From contig NC_030811.1 of NCBI RefSeq assembly GCF_001704415.2, positions 55,417,591-55,481,590 on the forward strand: 64,000 bases of DNA, read 5' to 3'. Origin of the DNA: Capra hircus (lineage: Eukaryota; Chordata; Mammalia; Artiodactyla; Bovidae). The notes beneath the pieces were generated by a model. The model was not told where the DNA came from and made no database searches. It saw only the letters and a list, made by a program, of their open reading frames with translations. A program made the position numbers and the translations under genes. Below are positions 11,471 to 22,418 of the stretch, piece after piece (the first letter of the stretch is position 1; each line of letters begins with the position of its first letter).

Positions 11471-12542
11471 ATGATTGAGTTGTGATAGAGAATATAATAT
11501 CAAGATATGTCCTGCAGTAAAACTGTGCGTATAATTACATCATCTTTTCCATGCCCATAAATTCTTCATGTATATATTACTGGAGAGTATCCTCTTTGCA
11601 ACCCCAGAAGCAACATTACCAACAAATTTTTTTCCCCATGAGGAAACAGAGAGAGTAAGTGGCATACCCAAGACCACACTGCTAGTAAGTAAAGAGAGTC
11701 AGAATCTTAACACAGTCTATCTGAATCCAGGTTTTCTAGAGGACTCAGTTATGGGGGCAAATTAGATCTTTGTACATTGTAAAGAATTCAAGCCCCTTCC
11801 CACCCTCACCCCCAGCACTATGGGACTGGCAGAGTGGGAGAATCAGCAGTCTAAGGGCACCACAAGCCCACTATGGGGTTGGTGGTGGGTTGAAATAGGA
11901 TCCACCCAGTAGGAGAGGATTTGAATAATAACAGGGAAAGGACTGGTAGGGGTAAGGGATAAGCAATAAGTAAGTCACGGCCCCAGTCTAGTGGAGTAAG
12001 GAAGAGCTATGACTCCCTGGGCTTATTAAGTGCATAGGGAAAACCCTATTGGAGATGATGAGGCTTCTAAAGTTCCACCTGTCTTGGCCTCAGTAGTTTC
12101 AGGAACTGGGTTGAGTTGACGTGCTAATTCCATTACTCTTGCCAGAGAGTAATGGAATATATAGTCTTCTAAGTCATGCCCTCCCTCATATTACATACTG
12201 GGTGTAAGGGTGGGGGGGAGTGCTAAATGATACACATTTGTCTTTGTCTGTTTGCTTAATCATCCATTATAGCCATCCTGGACTAGGCAATTTCTCATTC
12301 TCTGTATCAAGTAATTCCTACCACTCTAAAAATATTCAGAAATCACAAACCCAGTTTTGAGATGTTTATCATCAAGTTGTCAAAAAAGGGTGGGTTATAG
12401 GCAGGTAGATTTTTAGTCTCCCGAAGAAACTAAACTGTTAGTAAATTGAATCACATTTTCTTGTTGACTTGCTCAAAATGATTCAGATTCATGTATTTGA
12501 CTTCTAAAATACAAGATAAATAAAGCTCTACTCTAGATAGAG
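11471..12542. other. Intronic DNA with a MIR relic near 11600-11740
   Basis: ATGAGGAAACAGAGAGAGTA followed by the GACCACACTGCTAGTAAG region reads as a MIR in minus orientation. The rest is unassigned. Confidence 0.5.
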
Positions 12543-12755
12543 GGGGCTTTCCTGGTGGCTCAGAGAGTAAACAATTTGCCTGCAATACAAGAGACACAGG
12601 TTTGATCCCTGGGCCGGGAAGATCCCCTGGAGAAGGGAATGTCAGCCCACTCCAGTATTCTTACCTGGAGAATTCCATGGACAGAGGAGCCTGGTGGGCT
12701 ATGATCCAAGGGGTCAAAAAGAGTTGGATGTGACTGAGCAACTAACACACACATC
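12543..12755 (+). repeat. Bov-tA SINE
   Basis: GGGCTTTCCTGGTGGCTCAG to GAGCAACTAACACACACA; a near-consensus copy. Confidence 0.92.
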
Positions 12756-13715
12756 GGCGAGAATTATGCCTAATTCCACCATCCAAGAGAAGTTCTAATT
12801 CACTTAAATCAGTTTCAGAGGTTATTTTTGCTTATTATGGGTGTTTGTGCTTTACACAAGTACAGTTAACTAAACCTGATAGTTATATAAATATATCCCT
12901 TTTAAAGGAAATTAGTCTCTACTCTTTAGGGACCCTTCATGTTTGCAGGCTTTTGGACCAGATTGTCTTGAACCTACCAGCATGTAGATGGATGGGCTCT
13001 AACCTATAATTCTGTTCTAGTGCTCTAATATATCATTTCATCCAAGAGTTATGAGAAAGGGGAAGAATGGCAACCATTTTATATGGAGCTTATATTCTAG
13101 AATAGCAATTGCTTAGGCATTATCTGGAAAGTTTAAAGAATAATGATGTACCAGGAGTCCTTCACAGATTGCGGCACAAATCTTGAGCCAAAACAAATAT
13201 AGCAAAAGTGAAAAGTTGCAGAGTCTGTTTTGGCCATTCTTCAGCAAGTTTCAACTATCCTGTTGAATATCTTTGGGTCTCCTAATGTTTATATAGCATG
13301 GTGGAAGGGAGATGTAACATTCAGTCCTTTGCAATATGTATACACAAATATATAAATTGGAGTGTTTTTGTCTCGTCAATGTGGCATTTAAGGCTGCATT
13401 TCCTTCTGGGTTTTCTTCCCCTTAGTAAATTTGCATCTCACAATCAGATTGCTATTTAGTTTTAAGAGATGTTAGTTCCTCTTCCTTTGTTTCATGCTTT
13501 AGTCTTTGTAACAGGAAACCAGTGACACAGTTTTACATGGACCCTCTGATCATTGAGGGAAAAATTCGTGAAATTCCCTCATGCCTTTATACTTCACACA
13601 GCGGACATCTCTTGAGGCTCTATGGTGTGTCAGGCACAGAGAGGATCTGACCTCAGTCTGGGTGCCTGTCTGTTTTCCCTTCACTCACTGGAGGTCTCTT
13701 CATCCCTTTCTGCAG
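12756..13715. other. Intronic DNA before the first visible ITPRID1 exon
   Basis: Unique-looking sequence with no recognised repeat; the last part supplies the pyrimidine tract of the 13716 acceptor. Confidence 0.5.
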
Positions 13716-13798
13716 GAGCCATGGTGAACAGAGCAAACAGCTGCCAGTCTGACAGCAGCGGGTTCCTGGAGGAGCCGCCGGAGCCACCAGCCCTGCAG
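13716..13798 (+). CDS. ITPRID1: ITPRID1 internal exon (83 bp)
   Basis: The acceptor is a pyrimidine tract ending in CTGCAG at 13710-13715, and the donor is CAG|GTAGAG at 13799. The exon starts with the last two bases of a split codon and then reads 27 complete codons, including RANSCQSDSSGFLEEP, which is a signature of this protein. An ATG lies at 13721 but is internal: in the family the frame continues upstream, and the preceding frame is only open intron here. The exon ends in phase 0 and fits the next exon exactly. Exons upstream of this one were looked for and not found in 1-13715. Confidence 0.85.
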
Positions 13799-14033
13799 GT
13801 AGAGGGCCCCTGGAGGGTTGAAGTGGTGATAGAAGGACTGATAAGATTCAAGTGTGTTACCACAGTTGGAAAGAGCAACCAGTGCTTAGAAGACATGCGA
13901 CAGGCACCCAAGGGACAGGGGAGAGTGGAGTCACCATGGGCAAGTGCAGAAAGCTCAGTGCTCCTTTCCTATTTATTTTCTTTTGATTTTTCTGAAGCAA
14001 GTAACTGAGCCCCATTGAAAGGTCCCAGGTAAA

Positions 14034-14236
14034 GTGCTTCCCAGGTGGCCCAGCAGTCAGCCTGCCAATGCAGGAGACACATTTGATCCCTGGGTCGGGA
14101 AGATCCCCTGGAGAAGGGAATGGCAACCCACTCCAGTATTCTTGCCTGGAGAATCCCATGGACAGAGGGGCCTGGTGGGCTACAGTCCTTGGGATCGCAA
14201 AGAGTCAGACACGACTGAGCAATTAAACAGCAACAA
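14034..14236 (+). repeat. Bov-tA SINE in ITPRID1 intron
   Basis: GTGCTTCCCAGGTGGCCCAG to GAGCAATTAAACAGCAAC. It fills a third of the 593-bp intron. Confidence 0.92.
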
Positions 14237-14391
14237 AGTAGTAAACTCACATAAACCTGATTTTGTAATCTTTGTCTCATGATTCCTAAGTCAATGATAA
14301 TGGGGAAAAAATGTAAAATGAAGCATTTCTTAAACCTAGTGCCTCTCCCTCATTTCTGACCCATTTGCCTTTATTCCCGTTTCTCCCATAG

Positions 14392-15687
14392 ATGCCCCCC
14401 TTGTCAAGCAGCCCGAGTCCTGCTGAGAACGGATATGAAACGCCAAGGGCTCAGAGCCACAGCTTAGAGTCCTGTCAGCAAGAGTCAGATGAGTCTGATT
14501 CCAAGAGTATAGTGAGCACATCTTTTTCAAGTCAAGACTGGAGTGTCTTGGAAGAGAAAGCCTCAGCCTCTATGGTGGAGAAGGAGTCTCAGTCAGAGCG
14601 CATGGGGTCAACCCCAGAGCTGTGGACCCAAGATCTGGCCCTTGATAAGAGCATCCCTGGGGGAGAACTCCCAAGGAGAGGTGGCCAGCTGCGGCAACTC
14701 CCACCCATGCCCCAAACTGAATACGAGGCCACTGCAGGCACAGTTACCTTCCAAGATGGTAGCTCTGTGGGTGTTAGGATGACACACATCACAGATGCAA
14801 AGGACGGGCTTCTGTGGCCTGAGCGAGCTGGGGAAGTATATGTGCACAACCACCCCTGTGAGCCTGTGAGACCACCCGGAACTGATCCTGCTCCAGACAA
14901 GTCCCCTCATGATGACTCAGAGGCCCCAAGAGGAACAGAGGGCACTAAACTCTGTCCTTCCATCAACAGTGCCTTACTGATGCAAAACAGTGTCTCGCAG
15001 CATGTCCCCAAGCCCAGGGCAGCCACGTCCTATACAAGGGATCTTGTTCAAACTTCTGGAACGTCCATTCTCCATCTAGATAAGGTGGCTGCAGATAGTC
15101 CCCGAGGGAAACCAGTGTGTAGAGCTTTGGGTCAAATACCACCTAGGGAAGAATCTGAGATGGGAGACCTTCCTCCAGATACTAACTTACATGCTGCTAG
15201 CCCCATGTCTGTGACAATCCAGCTGTCCTCCAAACTGGCATCACCTGCTCAGAATGCTGTGGTCTTGGGAACAGATTCTAGAGGAGCGATTTTAGAATGC
15301 ACTGTGTGTGACTCTGTTACTGCAGCAGAACCAGGACTGGGGTCAGAAGCAAGACAGTTCAATGATGTTTCTGTTCAGACTGACGCATGGGAGCCTCCGC
15401 CCTGGCACTGCTGTTCAGCTCCAGGTAAAAAGGCCCCGCCCCTCACCAAATCTGTCTCTTTAGACACAGGCTTCCCCAGGAACTACCCAGGGGCCATCTG
15501 CCAAGCTGCGCCCGCCCACTGCTGTATCTACTGCCATCACCACCTCCACTGCCCCACAGAGAGGCGAAGCCCCAGCTCCGTGTCTCCAACTTGCTGGCAC
15601 TGCTTATGCTTACAAAACCATCTGGAAGCCCAGTTCATGAAGACTTTGAAAGTCCTTCAGGACACCACAGTGAGAGAGCTGTATTCT
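14392..15687 (+). CDS. ITPRID1: ITPRID1 large exon (432 codons)
   Basis: The acceptor is TTCTCCCATAG at 14391, and the donor is TCT|GTAAGT at 15688, a perfect consensus. The exon is 1296 bp, exactly 432 codons, phase 0 at both ends. The open frame runs 27 codons past the donor to a stop at 15769-15771; that extension is intron read-through. The encoded segment is rich in Ser, Pro, Glu and Asp and is probably disordered. Near residues 352-360 of the exon is a KSVSLDTGF motif, and near 376-407 a Cys/His-rich stretch with CCIYCHHH and CWHCLC. The final residues (QFMKTLKVLQDTTVREL) begin the helical C-terminal region. The first codon is ATG, but the splice phase shows it is an internal Met and not a start. 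Confidence 0.9.
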
Positions 15688-15965
15688 GTAAGTATTTTGC
15701 CTCCACAAAGTGGGGAAGCAGACGCAGCAATAACACATACCTCAGGGAGGATGCTCAGCCTCCCTTTCTGAATGTGAGCCCTCAGGATATACCTTTCCAT
15801 TGCAAATCATGAGTGATAGCTGTAGAGTGCTTTATCATTTATAATATACTCTCGCAAATGTCTTTTTTTTTAATGTAGTCATTGACTTAGTTCTTAAATG
15901 CTCTGATTTAACACCTATAGAAATTTATTTGATATGGTCTTAAGCAGCAGGCACTGTCAATAGTT

Positions 15966-16103
15966 TTTATTTATTTACTTATTTTTATTTATTTATTTTT
16001 GGCCATGTGGCTTGTGGGATTTTAGTTCTCGACCAAGGATAGAACCCAAGTCCCTTGCAGTGGAAGCATGGAGCTCTAACCATTGGACAACCAGGAAATT
16101 CCC
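15966..16103 (-). repeat. CHR-type tRNA-derived SINE, antisense
   Basis: A TTTA-rich tail (15966-15997) is followed by TTTGGCCATGTGGCTTGTGG, and the element ends in CCAGGAAATTCCC. This is the cetartiodactyl CHR SINE pattern, different from Bov-tA. Confidence 0.8.
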
Positions 16104-17512
16104 ACAGATTTCTTCTTATTTGATATTTCCAATCACCTTATGAAGGAAGGAAAGCAAATTTTATTATTAACCCCCATTTTACACTGGGATATAAAACAGT
16201 ATGTTCATAGGTAAGGTTCTAGGCATTCATGCATCTATATCTCCTCTTCAGTTCAGTTTAACTGAAACTTCTCTTATATTCACTTACCTGTATAATTGTG
16301 AGGAAGACATGTCAACTCTCTGAGGGAGATTATTTATGTCACTGACACAGGATTGTTTTAGGATTACATGAGAGCAAACTTGTAAGGCACTCAGCACAGT
16401 CAGACACTCAGTGCAGAGCACATAGAAAGCCCTTATTTTTTTTATTGTTCAGGTCTTGAATTATCGACCTTCTCATGTCAAATATAGGAATTTTGGTCTA
16501 CTTTTGCTAAGTTTGTTTAAAAGTGGACATTGAGATTACTGAGAACTGAAGGACCCTCCGCCCCGTTCAGTCCCTGATAAATCAACAAGCATTTAGCAAG
16601 TCCTTCCAATGACTTTAGCAGTTCTCAAAGTCAGAAATAATCTGGGCTGTCAAGGTTAGCCACTAATTTAAAAAATTACGAGTATGACACATGAAAGTGT
16701 TTTCCCACCGGTGGGAAAAAAGATAGCACATATAATGTAGGACCACAGCCGTTCAGAGGAGAATGGAAGGCAGCTATAGTTAACTGAGTTCCTGCTATTT
16801 GGTGCCTTCTGCGTTACCTTCCCATTCTTTTAATTCCACAAATACTTACTGAGTGCTATGCTAAGCATTTTATTTATGCCATGTCAAATAACCCTCATTT
16901 TCATCCATACCATAAATTTTTATTGATTCCCTAGTATGTGTCAAGTCTTCTCTCTATTACAGATGAGAAAGTAAGAACTGAGAGAGTTTAAGTAATTTTT
17001 CAACTTCCCGCAACTACTGAGTACTAAGTCCAGATTCAAATTCACACTTAGCTGACACCAAATTCTTGGACAATACATTCCAAAGTCCAACTTCAAGATA
17101 TGTCCATCTATGTAAGTGAATAGTAACATAAGAAAGTGATTGTTTGAAAGATACAGCAAATTATTACATGGTCCTTCAACATAGAAAAATCTGTATAAAT
17201 GTAATATAAACATAGAAAGTGATTATATAAAAGATAAAATAATTTGCTGCTTTTTCTTCAGATTGTAAAACTCTCAGGTATTTGTAATATTTTAAAATGA
17301 GTCATTAGTGAGGGCTGAACTAGTAAAAGAAGGTGTCAAAATCAGTTCTAGGTATAATGTTATTCTGAAGCTCAGTGGGAGCAAAGAACTAAGGCTAGTG
17401 TGTAGCTGGGGTCCTTTGGAATAAAGAGACCAAGGTTCAAGTTCTGAAGGATAGTAGGGTTCATTGTCACTGTCATCATCAGTGTTAATGAGAGACTGTA
17501 AATGCTGTATAG
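16104..17512. other. ITPRID1 intron 2; MIR-like relic near 16280-16440
   Basis: AGGATTACATGAGAGC then AGGCACTCAGCACAGT suggests a plus-orientation MIR. Other parts are unassigned. Confidence 0.4.
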
Positions 17513-17730
17513 CAGTGATTTTCAATTGGAAATAATTTGCCTCCAGCCCTGGTGTCATTTGGCAATAATGGGAAGCATATTTGGTTGTCATAACTGGGGT
17601 AGGTGCTACTTGAATTTCGTGGGTGGAGGTCAGGGATGGTGCTAAGCATCCTACAGTACATAAGTTGGTGCCTTAAAACAGAGAACCATCTGACCTAAAA
17701 TATCAACAATGTCAAACTTTAGAAACTTAG
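17513..17730 (+). mobile_element. MER5A-type hAT-Charlie relic
   Basis: CAGTGATTTTCAATTGG, TCATTTGGCAATAATGGGA, GGTTGTCATAACTGGGG and GCATCCTACAGTACAT occur in the order of the MER5A consensus. Non-autonomous and old. Confidence 0.8.
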
Positions 17731-18289
17731 CTCTAAAGGAATAAACTGGACCATATAGTTTGTGTAGGAAAATGTTAGAGATGAAAGATGGCTGGAGAAG
17801 GTGATATTTTAAGAGGCTATAAGGGAAAAATATTAAATCCTACAGTGAGATACTCCAGTTTCCATGGTAAAAACCAGATTGTTGGTCTAACATATATTAT
17901 ATTGAAAAAATATTTTTTTCTAACTTACATTTTTAAGATGTTTTACAGGAATATATAAATTAAGTCATATTTGGCTTTATATTTTGTTTCCAATAATAAA
18001 GCATGAAAATCAAGACTGTGTTTAAGACTTCGGAACAAAGGCCCAGATAGAATGTACTCTTGTGGGTTACCTAAGATAATGGTTTGTTGATATGATTAAA
18101 TCTTATAAAGATGCGAATTATTCACGATAATCTGTTTATTCAATAAATGTTTTTCAGACAAGAAAATTAGACATATACAGAATAATAATTTTGGATATTA
18201 GAAGATTCATCTATAATGTTTATGATTTAGATTTAAAGAAAAAAGTCACATGAATTTTTAAAAGTAATGAGCCAATTTTTAAAAGTAAT
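17731..18289. other. ITPRID1 intron 2, nothing recognised
   Basis: AT-rich sequence with no supported feature. Confidence 0.45.
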
Positions 18290-18297
18290 ATGAGCCA

Positions 18298-18564
18298 TTG
18301 GAAGAACTGATGCTGAAGCAGAAGCTCCAATACTTTGGCCACCTAATGCAAAGAGCTGACTCACTGGCAAAGACCCTGTTGCTGGGAAAAATTAAGAGCA
18401 AGAGGCGAAGGGAGCAACATAGGATGAGATAGTTGGATGGTATCACCGACTCACTGGATGTGAGTTTGAGCAAATTCCAGGAGATGGTGAAGGATAGGGA
18501 CACCTGGCGTGCTGCAGTCCATGGGGTTGAAAAGAGTTGGACATGACTGAGCAACTGAACAACA
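18298..18564 (+). mobile_element. BovB LINE 3' fragment with TSD
   Basis: TTGGAAGAACTGATGCTGAA to GAGCAACTGAACAAC. An 8-bp duplication ATGAGCCA flanks it (18290-18297 and 18565-18572). Confidence 0.9.
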
Positions 18565-18652
18565 ATGAGCCAATCAAACATGAAGGGTCAATATTGTTGC
18601 TCTTACTGTTGAAGTTAAAGTTTGTTTTAAGGCCCAGCTTGGGTCAGAGACT

Positions 18653-18846
18653 GGGGCTTCCCTGGTGGCTCAGATGGTAAAGAATCTGCCTATAATTCAG
18701 GAAACTCAGGTTTGATCCCTGGGTCAGGAAGATTTCCTGGAGAAGGGAATGGCAACCCACTCTGGTATTCTTGCCACTCTAATATTCTTGCCTAAAGAAT
18801 TCCATGGCCATGGGGTTGCAGTCAGACGTAACTAACACTTTCACTT
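18653..18846 (+). repeat. Bov-tA SINE
   Basis: GGGGCTTCCCTGGTGGCTCA to CTAACACTTTCACTTTT. It contains a short local duplication of the TATTCTTGCC segment and lacks the stretch before GGGGTTGCAGTCAGACG. Confidence 0.9.
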
Positions 18847-18969
18847 TTTGGGGAATCAGAGAGTAGATACTGCATTGTATTTGAATTAAAACCTAGTCTT
18901 TATATTGGATAGAAAAAGTTCAAAACAGTCTCCTTTTTTCCCCCCTTTTTGCCTAAAGAAAAGTTGAAG

Positions 18970-19133
18970 TGTTGGTTGTTCTGTTCTGTCTGACTCTCTG
19001 TTCTTCGAATTCCCCAGGCAAGAATACTGGAGTGGGTAGCCATTCTCTTCTCCAGGCGATCTTCCCTACCCAGGGATCAAACCCAGGGCTCCCATATGAC
19101 TGGCAAATTCTTTACCATCTGAGCCACCTAAGG
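18970..19133 (-). repeat. Bov-tA SINE, antisense, internally deleted
   Basis: TTCTGTTCTGTCTGACTC jumps to GAATTCCCCAGGCAAGAATA, losing the CATGGACTGTAGCC part; ends at CATCTGAGCCACCTAAG. Confidence 0.88.
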
Positions 19134-19166
19134 GTTCCTTTTTGTCTGAAACTATTTTTTGTCTGT

Positions 19167-19435
19167 CGGAGGAATCAATGGCACCCCACTCCAGTACTCT
19201 CGCCTGGAAAATCCCATGGACGGAGGAGCCTGGTAGGCTGCAGTCCATGGGGTCGTGAGGAGTTGGACACGACTGAGCGACTTCACTTTCACTTTTCACT
19301 TTCCTGCATTGGAGAAGGAAATGGCAACCCACTCCAGTGTTCTTGCCTGGAGAATCCCAGGGACGGGGGAGCCTGGTGGGCTGCCATCTATGGGGTCGCA
19401 CAGAGTCGGACACGACTGACGTGACTTAGCTTAGC
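19167..19435 (+). repeat. BovA2 dimeric SINE with 13-bp TSD
   Basis: Two BovA monomers in tandem (CACCCCACTCCAGTACTC then GGAGAAGGAAATGGCAACCC), ending GTGACTTAGCTTAGC. The duplication ATTTTTTGTCTGT flanks it at 19154-19166 and 19436-19448. Confidence 0.93.
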
Positions 19436-20038
19436 ATTTTTTGTCTGTTGTAGAGTGGAAATGCAGTTTCAGTGTTCCCAAATGACCAGGAGATGGCAGC
19501 ATTTCAGAATCTGCCGCATCACTCCCTTCACAGGGCGCACTCACGCCATCAATTATTCCTAAATCCCAGCCCCCATGCCTTCCAGTCACAAAGGTGATTG
19601 GACATCTAGGTGAAGCATACAATTCTTTGATAAGGTTCAGCCTACTTGAGCACCATAGCTCCATTGCCCTGGCCTCGCTGTTTCTAGAACTCAGTCACCC
19701 TGTAAGAATTCACTGCCTGATCGGCTCACTCCTAAGGGACAAATAACTTCATGCGACCAGCTACACTGTAGCTCACAAATTGACTGGGCTTGGTGGCTGC
19801 AAAAGAACATTCAAATAGGGAAACCAAGGCAACAGCCTTGTCATATAGAGCCTAAGGTTTAAACAGTGATTCACATCAGCAACGATGGGGGGCAGAATTG
19901 GAAGAGCAGACAGTTCAATTCTAGACTCCAGCCCATGGAGGATGGGATGCCTAGTCTATGCCTGCCTCACTGCGAATGAGCTTGTGAACTGGTGATGCTG
20001 ATTCTGCAGATTTCAACCACCAGACACTGTGGTTAAGC

Positions 20039-20250
20039 AGCTGTCATCTAGTCGCTAAGTTGTGTCCAGATTTTTTGCAACCTCACGGACTGTAGCCCTC
20101 CAGGCTCCTCTGTCTGTGGGATTTCCCAGGCGCGAATACTAGAGTGGGTTGCCATTTCCTTCTCCAGGAGATGTTCCCAACCCAGGAATCAAACCTTCAT
20201 ATCCTGCATTGACAAGAAGATTCTTTACCCATGAGCCACCAGGAAAGCCC
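20039..20250 (-). repeat. Bov-tA SINE, antisense
   Basis: TCATCTAGTCGCTAAGTTGT to GAGCCACCAGGAAAGCCC; diverged. Confidence 0.88.
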
Positions 20251-20734
20251 TTGGCTAAGCAGAGCTAAGACTAGTAAAAACTATTCAAGCAGACTCTCTA
20301 ATGAAGCATGTATCATTCAATAGATGTGTTCAATATCACTGAGATTCAGAGTGAGGCAAGACTCGGCACCAAAGTAAAATAAGATTATACAAGACTCAAC
20401 TTTTCTAAGCACAAGCCTGCATTATACTGGCCCTACCTCTCTGATCCTGTCTACATCCTTTCACCCTATATTACCTAGGTTTCCAGACTAACTTTTTGTC
20501 CCTGGAACATAATGTCTCCAAGGGTCACCCAATAGTCACCGCTCTCTTGTCCCAGCCACGTATGTCTCTATTTGCCTGAAAAAGCCGAAGTATAGGCTTT
20601 TCTCTCTTCAGCACGTTAGCAGCAGGGCTGCATTGCACAACAGAAAGCCCAGGTGGGAAGGCAGATGCCGCTGCGGTGAACCTTACAGTGACTCAGAAAG
20701 CCCTTGCTTCCCAGCTCTCTCTAATTGTTCGCAG

Positions 20735-20862
20735 TGCACAGTCCATGAGATGGAAACAATGAAGACAGTGTGCCAGAGTTTCCGGGAGCATTTAGAAGAA
20801 ATTGAGCAGCACCTCAGAGGACAACAGGCACTCCTTTCCAGGGACATGACAGAGGAGGAAAG
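20735..20862 (+). CDS. ITPRID1: ITPRID1 coiled-coil exon (128 bp)
   Basis: The acceptor is a strong pyrimidine tract ending in TTCGCAG at 20734, and the donor is GAAAG|GTAATT at 20863. From the upstream TAT TCT the frame continues as Cys-Thr-Val-His-Glu-Met, giving the family junction VREL-x-S-CTVHEM. The exon then encodes a heptad-like helix (CQSFREHLEEIEQHL) and ends after two bases of an Arg codon, completed by the next exon. The same frame is open upstream to another acceptor-like AG at 20610-20611, which would add 41 codons. I chose 20735 because its tract is better and the resulting junction matches the family. Confidence 0.85.
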
Positions 20863-21224
20863 GTAATTATCTAAGAGAGCCATAAAAGTAAGTACCAGCC
20901 CACATACCTGGAGCAAGGAAAGGTAATCAGGGCAGGACAGATGTGCAGCAGGGAGCAAGGCTAATGAGAAATTGGCCAATTTTTCCTTGCTTTCCTGTTC
21001 CAGGTCTTACTTTCTCAGTGGGAGTCTGTGAGAGCCATTTACTGGATAGCGACACTTACTTTTCAAGGCCAGGGCTCCTTGAGGTCAGAAAACAGGCAGC
21101 CGCTGGGAAGAGGCCGCTAGCCAGCAGGGTATCTTTAATCATCATGAATGGAGCTCTCACAAATGCAATATTGGCAGTTGTTAGAATTTTGAAAATCTGC
21201 ACTATTTTCACATAGATGAAAAGC

Positions 21225-21665
21225 ATATGTCCCAAAAGTAGATTAGGCATTGCCAGGGGCTGGGGATAGGAATAGGGATTAACTTATAGCAGGGCACGAG
21301 GCTTCTTACTGGTGAAATGGAAGTGTTCCAAAATTGAATGATGGTGATAGTTACACACTTGGCAGATTTACTAGAAATCATTGAATTATTTTCTAAAAAT
21401 AGGTAAACTTTATGGTACATAGACCAGGCGTCACTAGCGGTAAAGAACCCACCTGCCGATGTAAGAGACTTTTAGGAGATGCAGAATTGGTCCCTGGTCT
21501 GGAAGATCCCCTGGGGGAGGGCATGGCAACCCGCTCCAGTATTTTTGCCTGGAAAATCCCATGGACAAAGGAGCCTGGAGGGCTACAGTCCATAGGGTCA
21601 CAAAGAGTCAGACACGACTGAAGCAACTTAGCACACACATATATGGTACGTTAATTATTCTGCAA
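21225..21665 (+). mobile_element. Old L1 3' UTR, interrupted by a SINE
   Basis: ATTGCCAGGGGCTGGGGAT and TGATGGTGATAGTTACACAC are typical L1 3' UTR sequence. The element continues after the SINE at 21424-21640. Confidence 0.65.
21424..21640 (+). repeat. Bov-tA SINE inside L1
   Basis: GGCGTCACTAGCGGTAAAGA to GAAGCAACTTAGCACACAC, in ITPRID1 intron 3. Confidence 0.9.
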
Positions 21666-21851
21666 AGAGTTGTTTAAAAAAAGAAAGGAAATTTGCCCTA
21701 ATATAAACCCATGCCTGCAACTAAGACAAATAAAGATGGTGACTCTCTCTTTTAAGATGTGTCAAAGGTGTGACCTACATTTTGAGAGGGATGGGAAACT
21801 GTACTTGGAGGTGACTGTGAAATCTGGTTATTTTCTCTTGTTTACCCACAG

Positions 21852-21963
21852 GGAGGAGGCTGAGCAATTGCAGACATTACGGGAAGCCCTACGGCAGGAG
21901 GTGGAGGAGCTAGAGTTTCAACTGGGAGACCGGGCTCAGCAAATCCGAGAAGGGATGCTATTG
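21852..21963 (+). CDS. ITPRID1: ITPRID1 coiled-coil exon (112 bp)
   Basis: The acceptor is TTTACCCACAG at 21851 and the donor TTG|GTACAG at 21964. The first base completes the Arg codon left by the previous exon; 37 full codons follow, including EEAEQLQTLREALRQEVEEL and FQLGDRAQQIREGMLL. This is a continuous amphipathic helix and one of the most conserved parts of the family. The exon ends in phase 0. The weak donor (GTACAG) is the least consensus site in the gene. Confidence 0.88.
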
Positions 21964-22084
21964 GTACAGGCCAAGGGGTGTGGGGTTTACTAGATCCCAC
22001 CCACTGTAGCAGGGGTAAATCAAATGATAAACCTGATTGTGCAGCCATTCCAGACTCTAAGATTAGATGCCAACACCTTGATTT

Positions 22085-22215
22085 TAAGTACAAAGAAATG
22101 GAAGCCCAGAGAAGCATGTTGCCTTGCTCAGGGCCACACAGCTGGCTGGTGGTGATTCAGGACCAGAACTCAAGTCAGCTAACCTCCATGCCAATCTTTT
22201 CTTCTGCCCTGTAAG
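22085..22215 (-). repeat. MIR relic in ITPRID1 intron 4
   Basis: AAATGGAAGCCCAGAGAAGC, then CAGGGCCACACAGCTGG, then CCAGAACTCAAGTCAG follow the MIR core in minus orientation. Confidence 0.7.
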
Positions 22216-22418
22216 CAATATATAAGTATTAGTGGCCCATTTCCCAGATAAGAATAGGAAACCGCTTTTGACCTCATGTGGGCTGTCATTGCCGAAATCA
22301 CACCGAACCCACCCTAGAGAATTCACCAAACGTCAATGCCTTTCCCACCAGTCTGAGTTAGCTACCTCATGTAAATGTGGGACGTGGTCCACACATTTTG
22401 TTCTTGTTTTCTTTTTAG

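Noticed and set aside
13622..14008. 128-codon frame as an independent small protein
   Set aside because: It contains the 83-bp ITPRID1 exon flanked by intron read-through on both sides.
14392..14394. ATG as the start of a 459-residue protein
   Set aside because: It immediately follows a consensus acceptor and continues the frame of the upstream exon; the last 27 codons of that frame are intronic.
20612..20862. Exon starting at 20612 as the main ITPRID1 form
   Set aside because: The junction at 20735 has a better pyrimidine tract and reproduces the family sequence; 20612 is kept only as a possible alternative.
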